Numbered from the stretch's first letter, positions 44,827-56,396 are shown. The stretch: 64,000 nt of DNA from Euphorbia lathyris (GCF_963576675.1 NC_088917.1:17326001-17390000), one strand, 5' to 3'. Notes: generated by a model not told the origin, from the sequence alone. Made by a program: numbers and translations.

Positions 44827-46441
44827 TGTTCTTCAAAGATACGAAAAATGAGAGAGAAAAGAGAAAAGAGAAAGATCTTTTTTTCTTTGTGGGTTTTTGG
44901 TTTTGGGGGAGAGAAAAAGAGCGGGATATTAATTGTTTTCAGACAAGAATTGCAGAGGGAGTGTGCAGAGGGATGTTCATCCGTTGGATGTGATTTGAAT
45001 CTGACGGTAGAAAGGGAGAGATCGTGGACGAATATGAGCCATGCTCATTTATGTATATCAAAGGATAGTGGGATAGAATCGTGGAGTAATGATCTCCGTT
45101 AGATGTTGATTGATCGGACGGTTGATATGGAAGTGGGAACATTAAGACAATGTATTGGGATGGGACCATATTATGTACTGGCCCGAAAAGAAGTAATTCT
45201 TTTTTGTGCTAAGGCGTGATGGAACGGTATCGTACTTGAATGGAAAAGGTAAAATTGCATTTACAATTATTAAAGTTTTCGAGTTTGTTCCATAAAATCG
45301 AGTAGATTTTATTTATTTATTTTCATTAAAATCATTAAATTTTATATATGGTAATAAACTTATTTTGGTTAAATAATAGCAAAAAAGTAATGTATTTTAA
45401 AGGGATAATGTATCTATTTAGTTTTCAAGGAAGTACGTATCAATTTATATCAATTTAGATTCCACATATAAAATAGCACTAATATATATTTAATGTGTAA
45501 AAAATTTGAAATATGGATATGGTCCATCAGGCCCGTTAGGATAAGCAGAAAGCCCATCGAGCCAATCAAGGCCCCCAAACCCATCAGCAAGGCCTGTAAA
45601 TACCACACTCCATTCAATGGTATGCGTTCTAACACCTTGGAAACTCCTCCAAAGACGAAGGAACCCGTCATCAGTTACTATACAGTCTGATACCTATTTA
45701 TTTAGTGCGGTGATCGTGGACTACGAGTGACTTCAGAACATCGGAATGATGCAAACCCCAACTGAAACTGCACCGACAAAGGAGCCTGCGACCGGAGCTG
45801 CGAGCTCTGACCTGCGCCGATGATCCCGGTCTCCCCCAGGAACCTGGCTCCTTTGCTGGAAGAGGTAGATCCGGCGGAAGAGGAAGCATACAGTACGTCG
45901 CAGCTTCTCAGCGCGATACTGGGATTCCAGACTACTCAAGCTGTGCACACCGCGACTCAAATGAAAAGTACTGTAAAATGGTTCAAATTGTGCTAAAGTG
46001 AAAACAATGTTTAAGTTTGTATATATTGGTTTTAAAAAAAAAAAGTTTGTATATATTGATTATAACGATTACCGGTTTAGACATTTTATTTTAAAAAAAC
46101 GACCGTTTTAATTAACCGAACTATTTATTTTATATATATATATATATATATTATTTTATTTTATGTGCTTTAAATAAATACTTGACTAATATAAATTATA
46201 ATCATATAATGGAGTTTTTATACTAAGTACGAGTCTTCCATGTCACTTGGAAGATCCCCAATTCATATTTGGATATGTGTATTGTGGTCCAATTTAATAT
46301 TTAAAACAGAGAACCCTTTATAATATATGTGAGTCCATATTACACATGACAAAATATGTATAAGAAGTCCTTCATTTAACATAGAGATCCGGATGCTCCT
46401 AATAATTTTTCCCATATAATGATTATCAGTAAATTAAAAAA
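44827..46441. other. HY5 upstream region and intergenic spacer
   Basis: The HY5 5' UTR and promoter should lie in 44827-45230 (read on the minus strand); I could not pick a TATA box with confidence. 45490-45965 is less AT-rich and holds coding-like remnants on the minus strand that I could not assign. 45966-46440 is AT-rich with a (TA)n stretch near 46133. Confidence 0.5.
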
Positions 46442-46850
46442 GGCTTAATACACAAATAACCCCCTGAACTTGTTCAAATGTTGCAACTGCCCCCTCCAAC
46501 TTTCAATTGTAACAACTTACCCCTCGAAGTTGTCTAATTGTAACAATTTACCCCTTAAACTTGTCCAATTGTAAAATATCACCCCAAATTGCTGACATGG
46601 ACTGCAATTGAAGAAACATGTGAAATGCAAAATCTGCAATGCTCATGGAGTGTGATAATCAGATCTTTGGTGTGATACGAATCCGGAGAAACGTTTTTAC
46701 TGTTGCTTCAAGTATGGGGTAAAAAAATTCCAAATTTGAGGTTATGTTTTACAATTGAACAAGTTTAAGAGGTAAGTTGTTACAATTGAAAGTTGAGGGG
46801 GGCAGTTGCAACATTTGAACAAGTTCAGGGGGTTATTTGTGTATTAGGCC
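46442..46850. mobile_element. MULE-type MITE (409 bp), perfect 9-bp duplication
   Basis: ATTAAAAAA flanks both sides (46433-46441 and 46851-46859). Terminal inverted repeats of about 120 bp begin GGCTTAATACACAAATAACC (left) and the complement GGCCTAATACACAAATAACC (right). No coding capacity. Confidence 0.9.
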
Positions 46851-47299
46851 ATTAAAAAACTAACAAATAGTTAGGGGATAAATTATATACGTGGTGTACA
46901 ACCTTTACCCGTAATCACATTTTGGTGTACAACTAAAATTTTGTCACACTAAACTGTACAATCTTTTAATGACCTTCCATTAAAGTGTACAGTAGGTAAA
47001 AATGACCGGTCAATGCTCAGTCAACGCACCACCTTAGCTTTGACCGGTCAAAAAGTTAAAAAAATACAACCACTTAATATAAAATTACTTCTATACCCAT
47101 ATCTCTCCATATCTTCATCTTCTTCTCTCTATTTCTTTCTCTCTCTTCAAATTTCTTTCTCTCTCTAACATCTCTCTTTGAATTTCTTTCTCTCTCTAAC
47201 CTCTCTCCATAAAATCAATATCATAAATCTGTAGGAAACTTCAAATTAGATCTATTTTGTTTTCAGGGTCATAAAACATAACAACTGAGAGTTCTGATA

Positions 47300-48030
47300 A
47301 GATTCATTCACGCTATCGCTTCAGATTTATCGATTTCTGATGTTTTGTCTCCGACTTATGTTCCTTTAATTGTTCAATCTTTTTTTGACCACGATCGAGC
47401 TCTGAATCACGACGGCCATGTCAAATCTCTGTTGACAATTCAAGTTACGGAACTAATTGACGGAATCTTCATCGATTGTTCCATGAATCACGCGATTGAC
47501 GACGGTAACTCTTTCTGGCATTTCTTCAACACATTTTCTGAGATTTTCCAATCACAATAGAGAGAAGAAGAGAATCATACCGATTTTCAAATCTCGCGTC
47601 CGCCGATCCTCAATCGGTGGATTGCTGAAGGTTATGATAAAATCGTCAATCTCCCGTTCACAGATCTCGACCAGTTCTTATCTCCATTCGAATCGCCATT
47701 GTTGAAAGAGAGAATGTTCCTTTTCTCCTCAGACGCCATAGCCACACTCAAACAAAAAGCTAATTCAGAACTCAACACTCCCAAGATCTCATCTCTGCAA
47801 GCCTTATCAGCGTTTCTCTGGCGGTGCATAACCCGAATCCGCCGTCTACCGGAGAATCAAGTAACGAGTTGCAGAGTTGCTTGCAACGACAAATCGAGAT
47901 TGAATTCGCCGTTATCGCAGAACTATTTCGGGAACTGTATTCATCCGCTTAGAGCATTCACGACAGCCGGAGAATTGCTGAAGCAGAATCTGGGATGGGC
48001 GGCGTGGAAGGTACATGAGGGCGGTGATTG
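47300..48030 (+). pseudogene. BAHD acyltransferase fragment captured by a MULE
   Basis: One frame with a single internal stop (TAG 47558-47560). It reads IASDLSISDVLSPTYVPLIV, ALNHDGHVKSLLTIQVTEL, then CSMNHAIDDGNSFWHFFNTF, which contains the family HxxxD catalytic motif (HAIDD) near residue 60 of the fragment. After the stop come ISRPPILNRWIAEGYDKIV, MFLFSSDAIATLKQKANSE, SSLQALSAFLWRCITRIRRL and SQNYFGNCIHPLRAFTTAGE. The best family match from memory is the At3g50280/EPS1-like group. The N-terminal 70-90 residues and the C-terminal third with the DFGWG motif are absent, so a working enzyme is not expected. These enzymes transfer acyl groups from CoA thioesters in the cytosol. Confidence 0.85.
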
Positions 48031-48150
48031 ATCTTCCTCCTGATTTAATGACTGCTAAGTTTAGTGGTAAAGTGACGCCGGTATCCTGGAAGAGAAGGTG
48101 GAGGAAGTATGGAGTTGGAGATTTGTCTTCCTCCTGATTTAATGACTGCT
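48028..48150 (+). repeat. short direct duplication in the Pack-MULE cargo
   Basis: TCTTCCTCCTGATTTAATGA (near 48030) recurs near 48127, about 97 bp on, at the 3' edge of the captured fragment. Confidence 0.85.
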
Positions 48151-48682
48151 CTTGAATCTGATCATGAATTCATGCAAGTCTTCTCACATATTTGAACTCA
48201 AATTCTATTATACAAGTTACTAATCCATTTTAGTGTTATTTGTATAACTTTTATTTTAAATACCAATAAATTCAAGTTGAGATGTATGTTACGTGTAAAT
48301 TATGTTATTTGTATAACTTTTTTTTTATATTGATTTTATGGAGATAGGTTAGAGAGAGAAAGAAATTCAAAGAGAGAGGTTAGAGAGAGAAAGAAATTTG
48401 AAGAGAGAGAAAGAAATAGAGGGAAGAAGATGAAGATATGAAGATATAGGGGTATAGAACTAATTTTATATTAAGTGGTTGTATTTTTTTTTACTTTTTG
48501 ACCAGTCAAAGCTGAGGTGGCGTGTTGACTGAGCATTGACCGGTCATTTTTACCTGCTGTACACTTTAGTAGGAGGTCACTAAAAGGTTGTACAGTTTAG
48601 TGTGACAAAATTTTGGTTGTACACCAAAGTGTGATTACGGGTAAAGGTTGTACACCACGTATGTAATTTACCCAATAGTTAG

Positions 48683-50032
48683 GAGTAAACTATCCCATAA
48701 CCTAGACTCTTAGGTGTTGATTTCTTTAACAAAAAAAACTCGCAAAAAAAAAAAAAAGTAAAAAATAAAGAATAAAAAAACTACAGCAAATAAACTAAAA
48801 ATAAAAGAAATAGGAAATAAATAATGGTTAACCATTATTTTGGCTAATATTGATTAACCATTATATTTAAGTTTGGATAAAAATATTATTACTCATTATT
48901 TTTGGTTAAGCATTAAGATAATGGTTAAAACCATTAACTGAAATTTATGGTCAATTATTGATATAGTTAGCTGATATATTTGGACTGATTTATGCTTGAA
49001 ATTGTGTATCTCCTTCTTCAATTCTGAGTAAATCTCCTTATGAAAATCGATCTTTCAGAACTGCCTAGATATCTAAAGCTTTGTCCAGCCAGATAATGCT
49101 TAACGCAATTGACTATGATACTGCGTGCAACAACTAAGAAATCACCATTGTATTACAACATTACCAAGTTGTATATATGGAATCTGTTGGATCTAGTGCT
49201 TCAATGGTGTCATCTACAAATGAGAATTTATTTTTCGACATCAAAGTAACCTTCACTGATCTTGACCACTGATTGTAATTTGGGCCCATGAATATGTGAG
49301 ATACAATTGACAATAATAATATTCCATTAACAGGAAAGAAATATGAACGTTTATTGTTGTGAATGGCTATTGAAAAGTGTTTGGAAGCAAGAAGATAGAA
49401 ATATTAGCGAAATTACTCTGATACCATCGTAAATTTAAAATGAATGAGTGAAAAATCAAAATGACTCTTTCCATATTTCTCATTGAGGAATAACAAGTAC
49501 ATGTAAGATTTATATTGCTGTTTATGAGCTAAAAATGAAAAATAACAAAAAAGAGTATAAAAGGTGTGCAAATCTAAGAGCTAATTAGATAATTAAATCA
49601 AATAGTGTGCACAATCCTGACTTCTCTTTGGTTGATTCCGTTTGAGACGGATTGATGACATGGTGTGCCGTCCTCTTAAAAAAGCCACATCTCGTTAGAG
49701 GAGAGAGAACCGGCTGGAATTGTTTGAATTGTGTGACCCTTGAAAAAAGTTACCATTGAGTTTCAAAGAGTTTCAGGCACTTTCATTTTTACTTTCACCT
49801 TGTATAGCTTATTAGAGTTATATGTAAGAACTTATGTTGCACGGAAACTCTTCTTCATTAATTTTTTCGCGTTTCGTGTCCGTTTTCGTTTCTTTTTCAT
49901 TTTCAATATCATTTCCTAGCTATATTTTTTTTAGAAACAAAGTTGGCGTCCGTTTCCATAATAACTAAGAAGCAACATAGAATAATAGCAAGAAAGACAG
50001 AGAAAACCCTACAAAATGATATTACATGATCA
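48683..50032. other. AT-rich intergenic region, no gene seen
   Basis: Contains poly-A stretches (48740-48780) and local repeats of GGTTAACCATTAT (48825-48930). No convincing ORF or RNA gene. Confidence 0.55.
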
Positions 50033-50045
50033 AAATCACATAAAC

Positions 50046-50214
50046 ATTTTTTTTTTGTTACATGGAGGGGAGGACCCCAAAGAAAAGAGAAAAAACTACA
50101 GTCTAATACGTCTGGGCCAACTCGAGCCGCAGACGTCAGCTAGAAGTAACAAATGGATGCCTGCAGAAGGCACATCACAGTCGTGATATCCTGAAGACAG
50201 TCGTCCCGCGAAAT
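50046..50214 (-). mobile_element. 5'-truncated LINE/SINE tail
   Basis: On the minus strand it ends in about ten A (plus-strand T run 50047-50056), preceded by CCTCCCCTCCATGTAAC, a 3' end much like that of the LINE at 53689. Flanks AAATCACATAAAC (50033-50045) and AAATCATATAAAC (50215-50227) match at 12 of 13 bases. It lies 20 bp beyond the stop codon of the next gene, inside its likely 3' UTR. Confidence 0.75.
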
Positions 50215-50247
50215 AAATCATATAAACGTTGATCCCATTAAACAATC

Positions 50248-50535
50248 CTAAAAAACCAAATTTCTTTTCCCAGATTTAGATATAGGAATCCCCAAAGGTT
50301 TGCTCAAAGAAGAAGGCTCAGAATGATGATGATGATGATTGGCAGAATTAGGGGTTGACAAGCTCCTATGCAAAGAAATAGAGTTGGTACTACAATCCAT
50401 ACTCATAATATTTGAACCACTTTGACATGGCCTAAGCTCCCTATGCTCAATAGTCTCCTCTTGCAATTTTCCATCCCAAACAGACCCAGATGAACCTTGC
50501 CTCCTAAAAGCTTTGGATCTCTGCAAAGTTGCCAT
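50248..50535 (-). CDS. small MAPK-substrate-like protein (At1g80180 family)
   Basis: Intronless, 95 aa, ATG at 50535 and TAG at 50248-50250. The N-terminus MATLQRSKAFRRQGSSGSVW followed by D matches the conserved start of the plant family that includes At1g80180 and At1g15400 (MxxLQRSxxSFRRQGSSGxVWDD), described as MAP-kinase substrates and reported to affect stomatal patterning. The rest is Ser-rich and likely disordered, with SLHRSLSTPNS (a Ser/Thr-Pro site) and a His5 run near residue 70. The usual C-terminal CxFCxxFG ending is not seen, so it may be a diverged member. There is no signal peptide or membrane segment. The gene model is firm; the function rests on the N-terminal match. Confidence 0.8.
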   Translation of the reverse strand: MATLQRSKAFRRQGSSGSVWDGKLQEETIEHRELRPCQSGSNIMSMDCSTNSISLHRSLSTPNSANHHHHHSEPSSLSKPLGIPISKSGKRNLVF

Positions 50536-50619
50536 CTTTATGATGTTTCAGTTAATGGGTATGAATTATTTTTGGGGTTACTGAAATTCTTTTGGTTGAA
50601 ATTGGGTGTTTTGTGTGTG

Positions 50620-50627
50620 TATATATA
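50620..50627 (-). promoter_or_regulatory. TATA box of the small gene
   Basis: TATATATA, about 90 bp upstream of the ATG on the minus strand. This spacing would give a 5' UTR of about 55-60 bases. Confidence 0.6.
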
Positions 50628-50639
50628 GTGAGTAGGGGC

Positions 50640-52372
50640 AGGAGGAGGAGGAGAAGACAGAATTAGAATGTCAATGCTAGGAAGGGTTAACTTATAAGGA
50701 AATAAGTCATGAGATGGAATATAATTAGGAGAAAAAAATTGGTGTTGCTTTGGAATTTTTGGTTGGTGTTGTTGTTATGTTAATGGATTTTTTTGTTGGG
50801 AAAAAGGTACCCAGACGGCTAACTTGTAGTAAATGTACAATGTCAACAACTTGGATATTGATTGTTGAATGAATTTTTAAAGTTAGTGTTTGTGTTAAGT
50901 TTACACATGTTAATCAATTAGGTGATAGATAAATTTTAAGATGGCTCCAAAATTTTAATTTATGGTGTAGGGATGGTGGTTTGTGTAAACTCTGATGGTA
51001 AAATTAGTGATAAATAAGTAAAAGTTAGAGCAAGAGAGTACGTAGAGAGAATGTACACAATCACTTGTATTTATAGGTTATGCATTGTAGGTAAGAACCA
51101 TTTTGCTCTTTCAGGCCGTTACTAAGTAGAATGCTTGATGTTAGAAATGTTCACATGGACTCTACCTATCGTTAGATCTAGGGTGATTAAACTTAAAGTT
51201 AACATAGAGTGCATCAACTTAAGTCCTATTTTTATTTCAATAAAAATTATATTGATAAATTTTTAAGAGCCTAATACATTTGTTTGTCTAAAACTTCAAC
51301 TGTCTTTGAATTTTCAAAAGTTCCAAATAACCATCTATTTTTGTTCAATTCCATTCAATAAACTCTTATTTCTCAAAAGAATTTGTTGGATGCAAAATGC
51401 TCGGCCACATTTCAAAATGCTAGTCACATGTTAAAAAGAAAATACCAAATAGATAAAAAAAAATTAGGAACTTTTGAAAGTTCACGGGCAGTTAAGTTTT
51501 GTTTTAGAGTTATTCAAAGCAATTGGATAAGAATAAGGGGTAATTGAATGCAATTGGATAAGAATATAAAGTTATTAAACGCAATTTGACAAAAATAGAG
51601 GGTTACTTAATATAATTGGATAAGAATATAAATTATTTTGAATTTTTAAAAGTTTACATAGATACTTAGAAGAATTTTAAACCAAGTACAAGGTGCAACA
51701 CATCTATTAAACCTTTTTTAAATGTTAACTAGGATGACTATTTAGAGCAATAAACTTAATAGTATGTCTAAGGCCGTAAATGGGGTAGAGATTATTTGTT
51801 CCCTACAAAGATTTACCCTGATAAAAATGAGGTATTCCCATTTAATTACCCCATAAGATGAGAATAAAAAAAAATCCCGTAAACGGGAATAGGGATCGCT
51901 CTCCTCCTACGAGATTCTCATCCCAATTCATTGTTTATATGAAATTTTAGATGTTTAATTTTCTATTTGGACACTTTTAATTTATTTTTATATATGTAGA
52001 TTCATATATTACATATACATCATGATTGATGAATAGAGTGAGATAGTGAACTAATAGTTAATAGATGAAATTTATATGGATTTATTGATAAAAAAGATAG
52101 AGATAGTGACTAATAGGCAATATAATAAAAACAGTAAATGTTGAATCACAAGTCTTATTACAAGTAAAGGTAAAGTGAGGACTCAAGAATAAAATTAAAC
52201 ATTTCCACTGTATTTCATGTATGGTACGACCAAATTTTGGCATCTCACAAACCTAAAGTCAACCTATGTAAAACTTGGTAACTAAATCTGGACCGCAGAA
52301 TTTCTTATAGTCATTGTTTTGGACAAATTCTAAACATAGTTCCAATTCGCTTTTACATTCCGAAAGGAACAC
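50640..52372. other. AT-rich intergenic region
   Basis: No gene seen. Holds the tandem repeat at 51509-51632 and an imperfect inverted repeat (AAAACTTCAACTGTC near 51290; AACTTTTGAAAGTTCACGGG near 51469). Confidence 0.5.
51509..51632 (+). repeat. four imperfect copies of a roughly 35-bp tandem repeat
   Basis: Unit like GTTATTxAAxGCAATTGGAT followed by AAGAATA; copies begin near 51512, 51541, 51572 and 51604. Confidence 0.8.
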
Positions 52373-52375
52373 TTA

Positions 52376-52683
52376 GGGGGTGTTTGTTTACCTGCTTTTC
52401 ACCTCCTGTTTGCCTTTTCATTTTAAAAAGCAGAGTTTTAGGTGTTTGGTTAGGCTTCTCCTGTTTACCTTTTACAGTTGAAAAGCAGCATTAAGTGTTT
52501 GGTTAGTGATCTCCTGTTTGCTTTTTACACCTGAAAAGCAGCCTTTTACAAAAGCAGAGAATCTCTGCTTTTTGGAAAAGCAGCTTTTTCCAACAGCAAC
52601 CAGCAAACAGCAACAGCAAACAGCAAACCGTAACAGCAAATAGCAAACAGCAACAGCAAACAATAGATAAAACAAACGGGCCC
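52376..52683. mobile_element. Tourist-like MITE, left of a head-to-head pair
   Basis: Begins GGGGGTGTTTG at 52376 and ends CAAACGGGCCC at 52683. TTA lies on both sides (52373-52375, 52684-52686). Rich in AACAGCAAACAGCAA repeats. Confidence 0.85.
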
Positions 52684-52686
52684 TTA

Positions 52687-52991
52687 GGGCCCGTTTGTTT
52701 TACTTACTGTTTGCTGTTTGTTGTTACGGTTTGTTGTTTGCTGTTGCTAGTTGCTGTTACGGTTTCCTGTTGGAAAAAACTGCTTTTTCTAAAAAAACAG
52801 ATATTCTCTGCTTTTGTAAAAGGCTGCTTTTCAGGTGTAAAAAGCAAACATGAGTTTGACTAACCAAACACATAATGCTACTTTTCAAGTGTAAAAGGCA
52901 AACAAGAATGTCACTAACCAAACACCTAAAACTCTTCATTTCGAACTAAAAAGACAAACAGGAGCACCAAAAGGAGCATCCAAACACCCCC
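52687..52991. mobile_element. Tourist-like MITE, right of a head-to-head pair
   Basis: Begins GGGCCCGTTTG at 52687 and ends CAAACACCCCC at 52991, followed by TTA (52992-52994). It is an inverted copy of 52376-52683, so the pair forms a palindrome centred on GGGCCCTTAGGGCCC (52678-52692). Confidence 0.85.
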
Positions 52992-52994
52992 TTA

Positions 52995-53674
52995 TAAAAG
53001 AAGTAAAAACCGCTTTACTTCCCAAGTTAAAAGTAAAATAGTATTTTCATGTTAGTAGAAACTTATAAATAGATATTCTTTACTTTTCCTCTCTTGATTG
53101 CGTTAAATATTGCTTTTTTTATGCCTTGATTTGTCACTAAATTTGATATCAAAGTGTATCCCAAAATTCCATCCCGGCACAAGTCAACGAACAAGCAAAG
53201 AAGTCAACTGAGAAGCTGAATCAAACCCATTGGTCATTATTTTGAAATTAGATGTTCTCTTAGATTATCATCATTCCTCATTCATAACAAGGTATTAATT
53301 AGAGTGGTTAGAAACTCGTTTTCCTTAGCAAGCAACATATTAGACCCTTGTGTATCCACTGTAGTGAAAACAATTATTGAGAGAGCTAAAAAGAATCATT
53401 ATATTTGTTCCATTATATTCAACCAAAAAACAACCAATTTTAGGGCTAGTTTGAATTATTGTAGCCAACGGAATCTACGGTGAAGAAAAAATCTGATGAG
53501 TGTTTGGTAATAACACAATAAAAGTTTAAAAAGTAAAGAAATAAAAAAAAAATATAAGCTTAGGTTATATTAAAATTTATGACTATTTTTGTCCGAAAAA
53601 TCAAATATCAGCTTTCTTGATAAGTTGTGACAACTACTTTCCCCATAAACTACAAACGGTTTTGCATTTAACAA
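52995..53674. other. AT-rich intergenic region, nothing recognised
   Basis: No coding or repeat signal that I could support. Confidence 0.5.
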
Positions 53675-53708
53675 ATGTTGTTTTTAATATTATTAATTAA
53701 AGCAGAAG

Positions 53709-55188
53709 ATGTCGCTCGAAACCCTAACTCAACCTCTTCCACGATCTACGCCGTCACCACCGCCGCCCCCTCCAATTCCACTAGATAACGCCGCCCCTCA
53801 GATCCCCAGTTCACCTACTAGATACTGATCATTCAAGGAAATCTTGAATGATGTTCCGATGACAGAACCACGTAGAATTCCGATTGACTTACGTGTTTCT
53901 GGACAAGGTTCCATCAGCCACGTGAATAATGATCCTCTTTTCCCAGACATCAACATTGCCCCTGAACTTGTCGAAGAATGGTCTCAGGCATGGGCGAATG
54001 CCCTGATTATCAAGATTCTCGGTCGGAATGTGGGATATATTGCCCTTAGAAACAGAGCCACAGAAATCTGGAAAACGGAAGGTGATTTCACAATGATCGA
54101 TCTTGGACATGGGTTCCATTTAGTAAATTTTGACAAAACTTCAGATAGAGACCATGTTATCCAAGACGGGCCATGGCTGGTGCAAGGACACTACTTGACG
54201 GTTCGTGAATGGTCCCCTACTTTCGTTTCGTCAGCTGCCTTGGTGGACAAAACACTTGTATGGGCTCGATTTCCTAAACTCCCTCTCCAGTTTTACCAAG
54301 AGGATGTGTTGCTACTAATTGGGAATTCATTCGATAAGGCTATCCGAGCAGATAAAAACACTACAGGAAGGGCGCAAGGAAAGTTTGCACGCGTGTGCGT
54401 TGAGATTGACCTCAGTAAGCCACTAATAGCGCAATTCCGTCTCAATGGGAACACCTATCATATTGAGTATGAAGGGCTATACACAGCGTGCCAGAAGTGC
54501 GGGCTAGATGGACACGAGAAGGAAGGCTGCAGAAACCCAGGAATCCTGCATGGTGGGATACCAGAGACTCTTAAATCCAAAGCTGCTGATAAAGGGGCAG
54601 ATGTGCTAATGCAAGATCAGGGGCAGCAACTGGATAGTAGGGATAAGCAGGAACAGGTGAATGGCCCGAGCTCGGCTATACTCATTAGCGACGAAGCCGC
54701 TTCAAGCTGTGGTGAATGGCTTTGTGTCCCCAAACGTAAATACACTCCACGGCTAAAAAAAGTTGAGAGCTCTCTTCAATCCAAACCCCCCAATTAACAC
54801 TCAGCCGGAGCAGCCTGGGATAACAACTGAAGTGCATAAAGAGGTAGCCGGAACAAGTCGGACTAATCAGGATTCTATTGGTTTCTCTTTCAAAATGACA
54901 GGATCCCCGGGAAAGACTTTAAAGACTCGCCCAGCACCAATTGGAGGAAAATCTCACAAAGCGTCAAATGTCTTTGGGACCTTACTAGATAATGTTAGTG
55001 ATGTTTCAATGGACTTGGATAAGGCACACAGGGGCAAGGAAAATAGTCTGATGAGGGCCGACTCTCCGGATAGAAGTAAACGAAGCAGATCAGGTGCAAC
55101 CTCTCGTGCTCCTCTATCTCCTCTCGATAGCTATGGGTTCAATGAAGAAATGGGTCAGATTTCTGGCCTTAGTGGTCCACCTCAGTAA
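53709..55188 (+). pseudogene. LINE ORF1 (DUF4283/zinc-knuckle protein), broken
   Basis: ATG at 53709 (MSLETLTQPL), Pro-rich start, in-frame TGA at 53826-53828 where family members usually have Trp before SFKEIL. The DUF4283-like domain spans about 53940-54420: WANALIIKILGRNVGYIALR, DGPWLVQGHYLTVREWSP. A zinc knuckle (CQKCGLDGHEKEGC) lies near 54490-54530. A frame change follows near 54750-54790, by a run of A, after which the basic tail (SKRSRSGA near 55075) is read to 55188. The protein would bind element RNA. Confidence 0.9.
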
Positions 55189-55227
55189 TCAGAGGTTTGT
55201 GTTGTTTCGCTCCTTGTTATTTTTTTT

Positions 55228-56396
55228 TTGATTTTATCCTGGAACTGCTTTGGAGCCGGTGGTAATGAGTTTCACCGGGCTCTTCGTCACATTCTTTCGA
55301 TATATAAACCTGAGATTTTGGTGTTGCTTGAACCGAGACTCCCTTCGACTAGAGCGGAAGTCCTTCGGCGTAGGCTGAATTTTTTTGATGTAGCTACAGT
55401 TGATACAGAAGGTTTTAGTGGTGGCATCTGGCTGTTCTGGAATCATGACAGATTGAGTATCCAAGTTATTGCTCGGAATAAACAGTTCCTTCACACAAAG
55501 ATTACTTTTTCAAGAGGTGCTTTACAGAACAGATCCTTTTGCGCTACATTTGTGTATGTCAGACCACAACTGATCCATAAATGGCAATTCATGGAGGATA
55601 TGATTTCGCTCCACAGTGGGGTTCAGGAACCCTGGGTTATTTTAGGCGATTTTAATTGCATTAAAAGCAGAGAGGAGAAACAAGGGGGCGCACCAGGGGT
55701 TCTTGATCGGTGTTCGTTCTTTGCTCGGTGGATAAACGATATGCAGTTAATTGATATGGGTTTTCAGGGTCCGCAGTTCACTTGGTATAGGGGTTCGACA
55801 TTGCGCACCAGAGTTGCCTGTCGGCTTGATATGGCTTTGTGTAATACGTCTTTCCGTAGCTGGTTCCCTGAGGCTAGTATCCGACATCTACCTTGCAACA
55901 AATCAGACCATGCTCCTATCCTGCTGAACCTGAACTTAGTAAGTGCTAATCCCGCTAACAAGCCCTTCCATTTTGAAGCCGCGTGGCTTCAACATGAGAA
56001 CTTTCAGACTTTCTTTCAGCAGAATTGGCAAAAGGATGTGCAAGTTACGGAGGGGATCGCCGCTATCACTCCGGAACTAAAAACATGGAACCGTAATGTC
56101 TTCGGAAATATTTTTTATAGAAAGCAGCGCATGTACCGCCGCCTTGCTGGGGTCCAGAAGCTCATGGCTACCAACTTCATGCAGGGTCTGGTTCGATTGG
56201 AAAAAAGCTCCTACTGGATTTAAATTCGACTATTTTACAAGAGGAAACTCTTTGGTATCAAAAATCCCGTGTCAAATGGCTGAAATTTGGGGATAAAAAT
56301 TCAGCCTTCTTTCACACGTCAACCATTATTCGAAGACGGAGGAACAAGATTGAGGGTCTTAGGGATGAAGCTGGAAGATGGACATGTGATAACTGA
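55228..56396 (+). pseudogene. LINE ORF2 endonuclease part
   Basis: AP-endonuclease-like (EEP) domain: ILSWNCFGAGG at the start, LVLLEPRLPS near 55318, WVILGDFNCIKSREEK near 55636 and HLPCNKSDHAPILLNL near 55885 with the catalytic SDH. These look intact. The frame shifts at a run of six A (56199-56204) and then hits a TGA at 56394-56396 after KWLKFGDKNSAFFHTS and RRRRNKIEGL. The endonuclease nicks target DNA to prime reverse transcription. Confidence 0.9.

Larger units (their letters stand above)
46875..48673. mobile_element. Pack-MULE carrying a BAHD acyltransferase fragment
   Basis: Flanked by a perfect 9-bp duplication AATAGTTAG (46866-46874 and 48674-48682). The inverted arms of about 340 bp begin GGGATAAATTATATACGTGG (left) and GGGTAAATTACATACGTGG (right, complement). 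They include GACCGGTCA near 47010 and 48538 and TCTCTCTAAC-rich sequence next to the cargo. No transposase. The cargo at about 47270-48185 is homologous to a host enzyme gene. Confidence 0.92.

Noticed and set aside
44815..45102. Plus-strand open frame overlapping the HY5 start
   Set aside because: Antisense to the HY5 5' UTR and first codons; no similarity recognised.
47699..48031. Independent small gene starting at 47699
   Set aside because: It is the continuation, in the same frame, of the BAHD fragment after the stop at 47558-47560.
52472..52939. Cys/Leu-rich open frames on the minus strand
   Set aside because: They lie within the two Tourist-like MITEs and come from their simple repeats.
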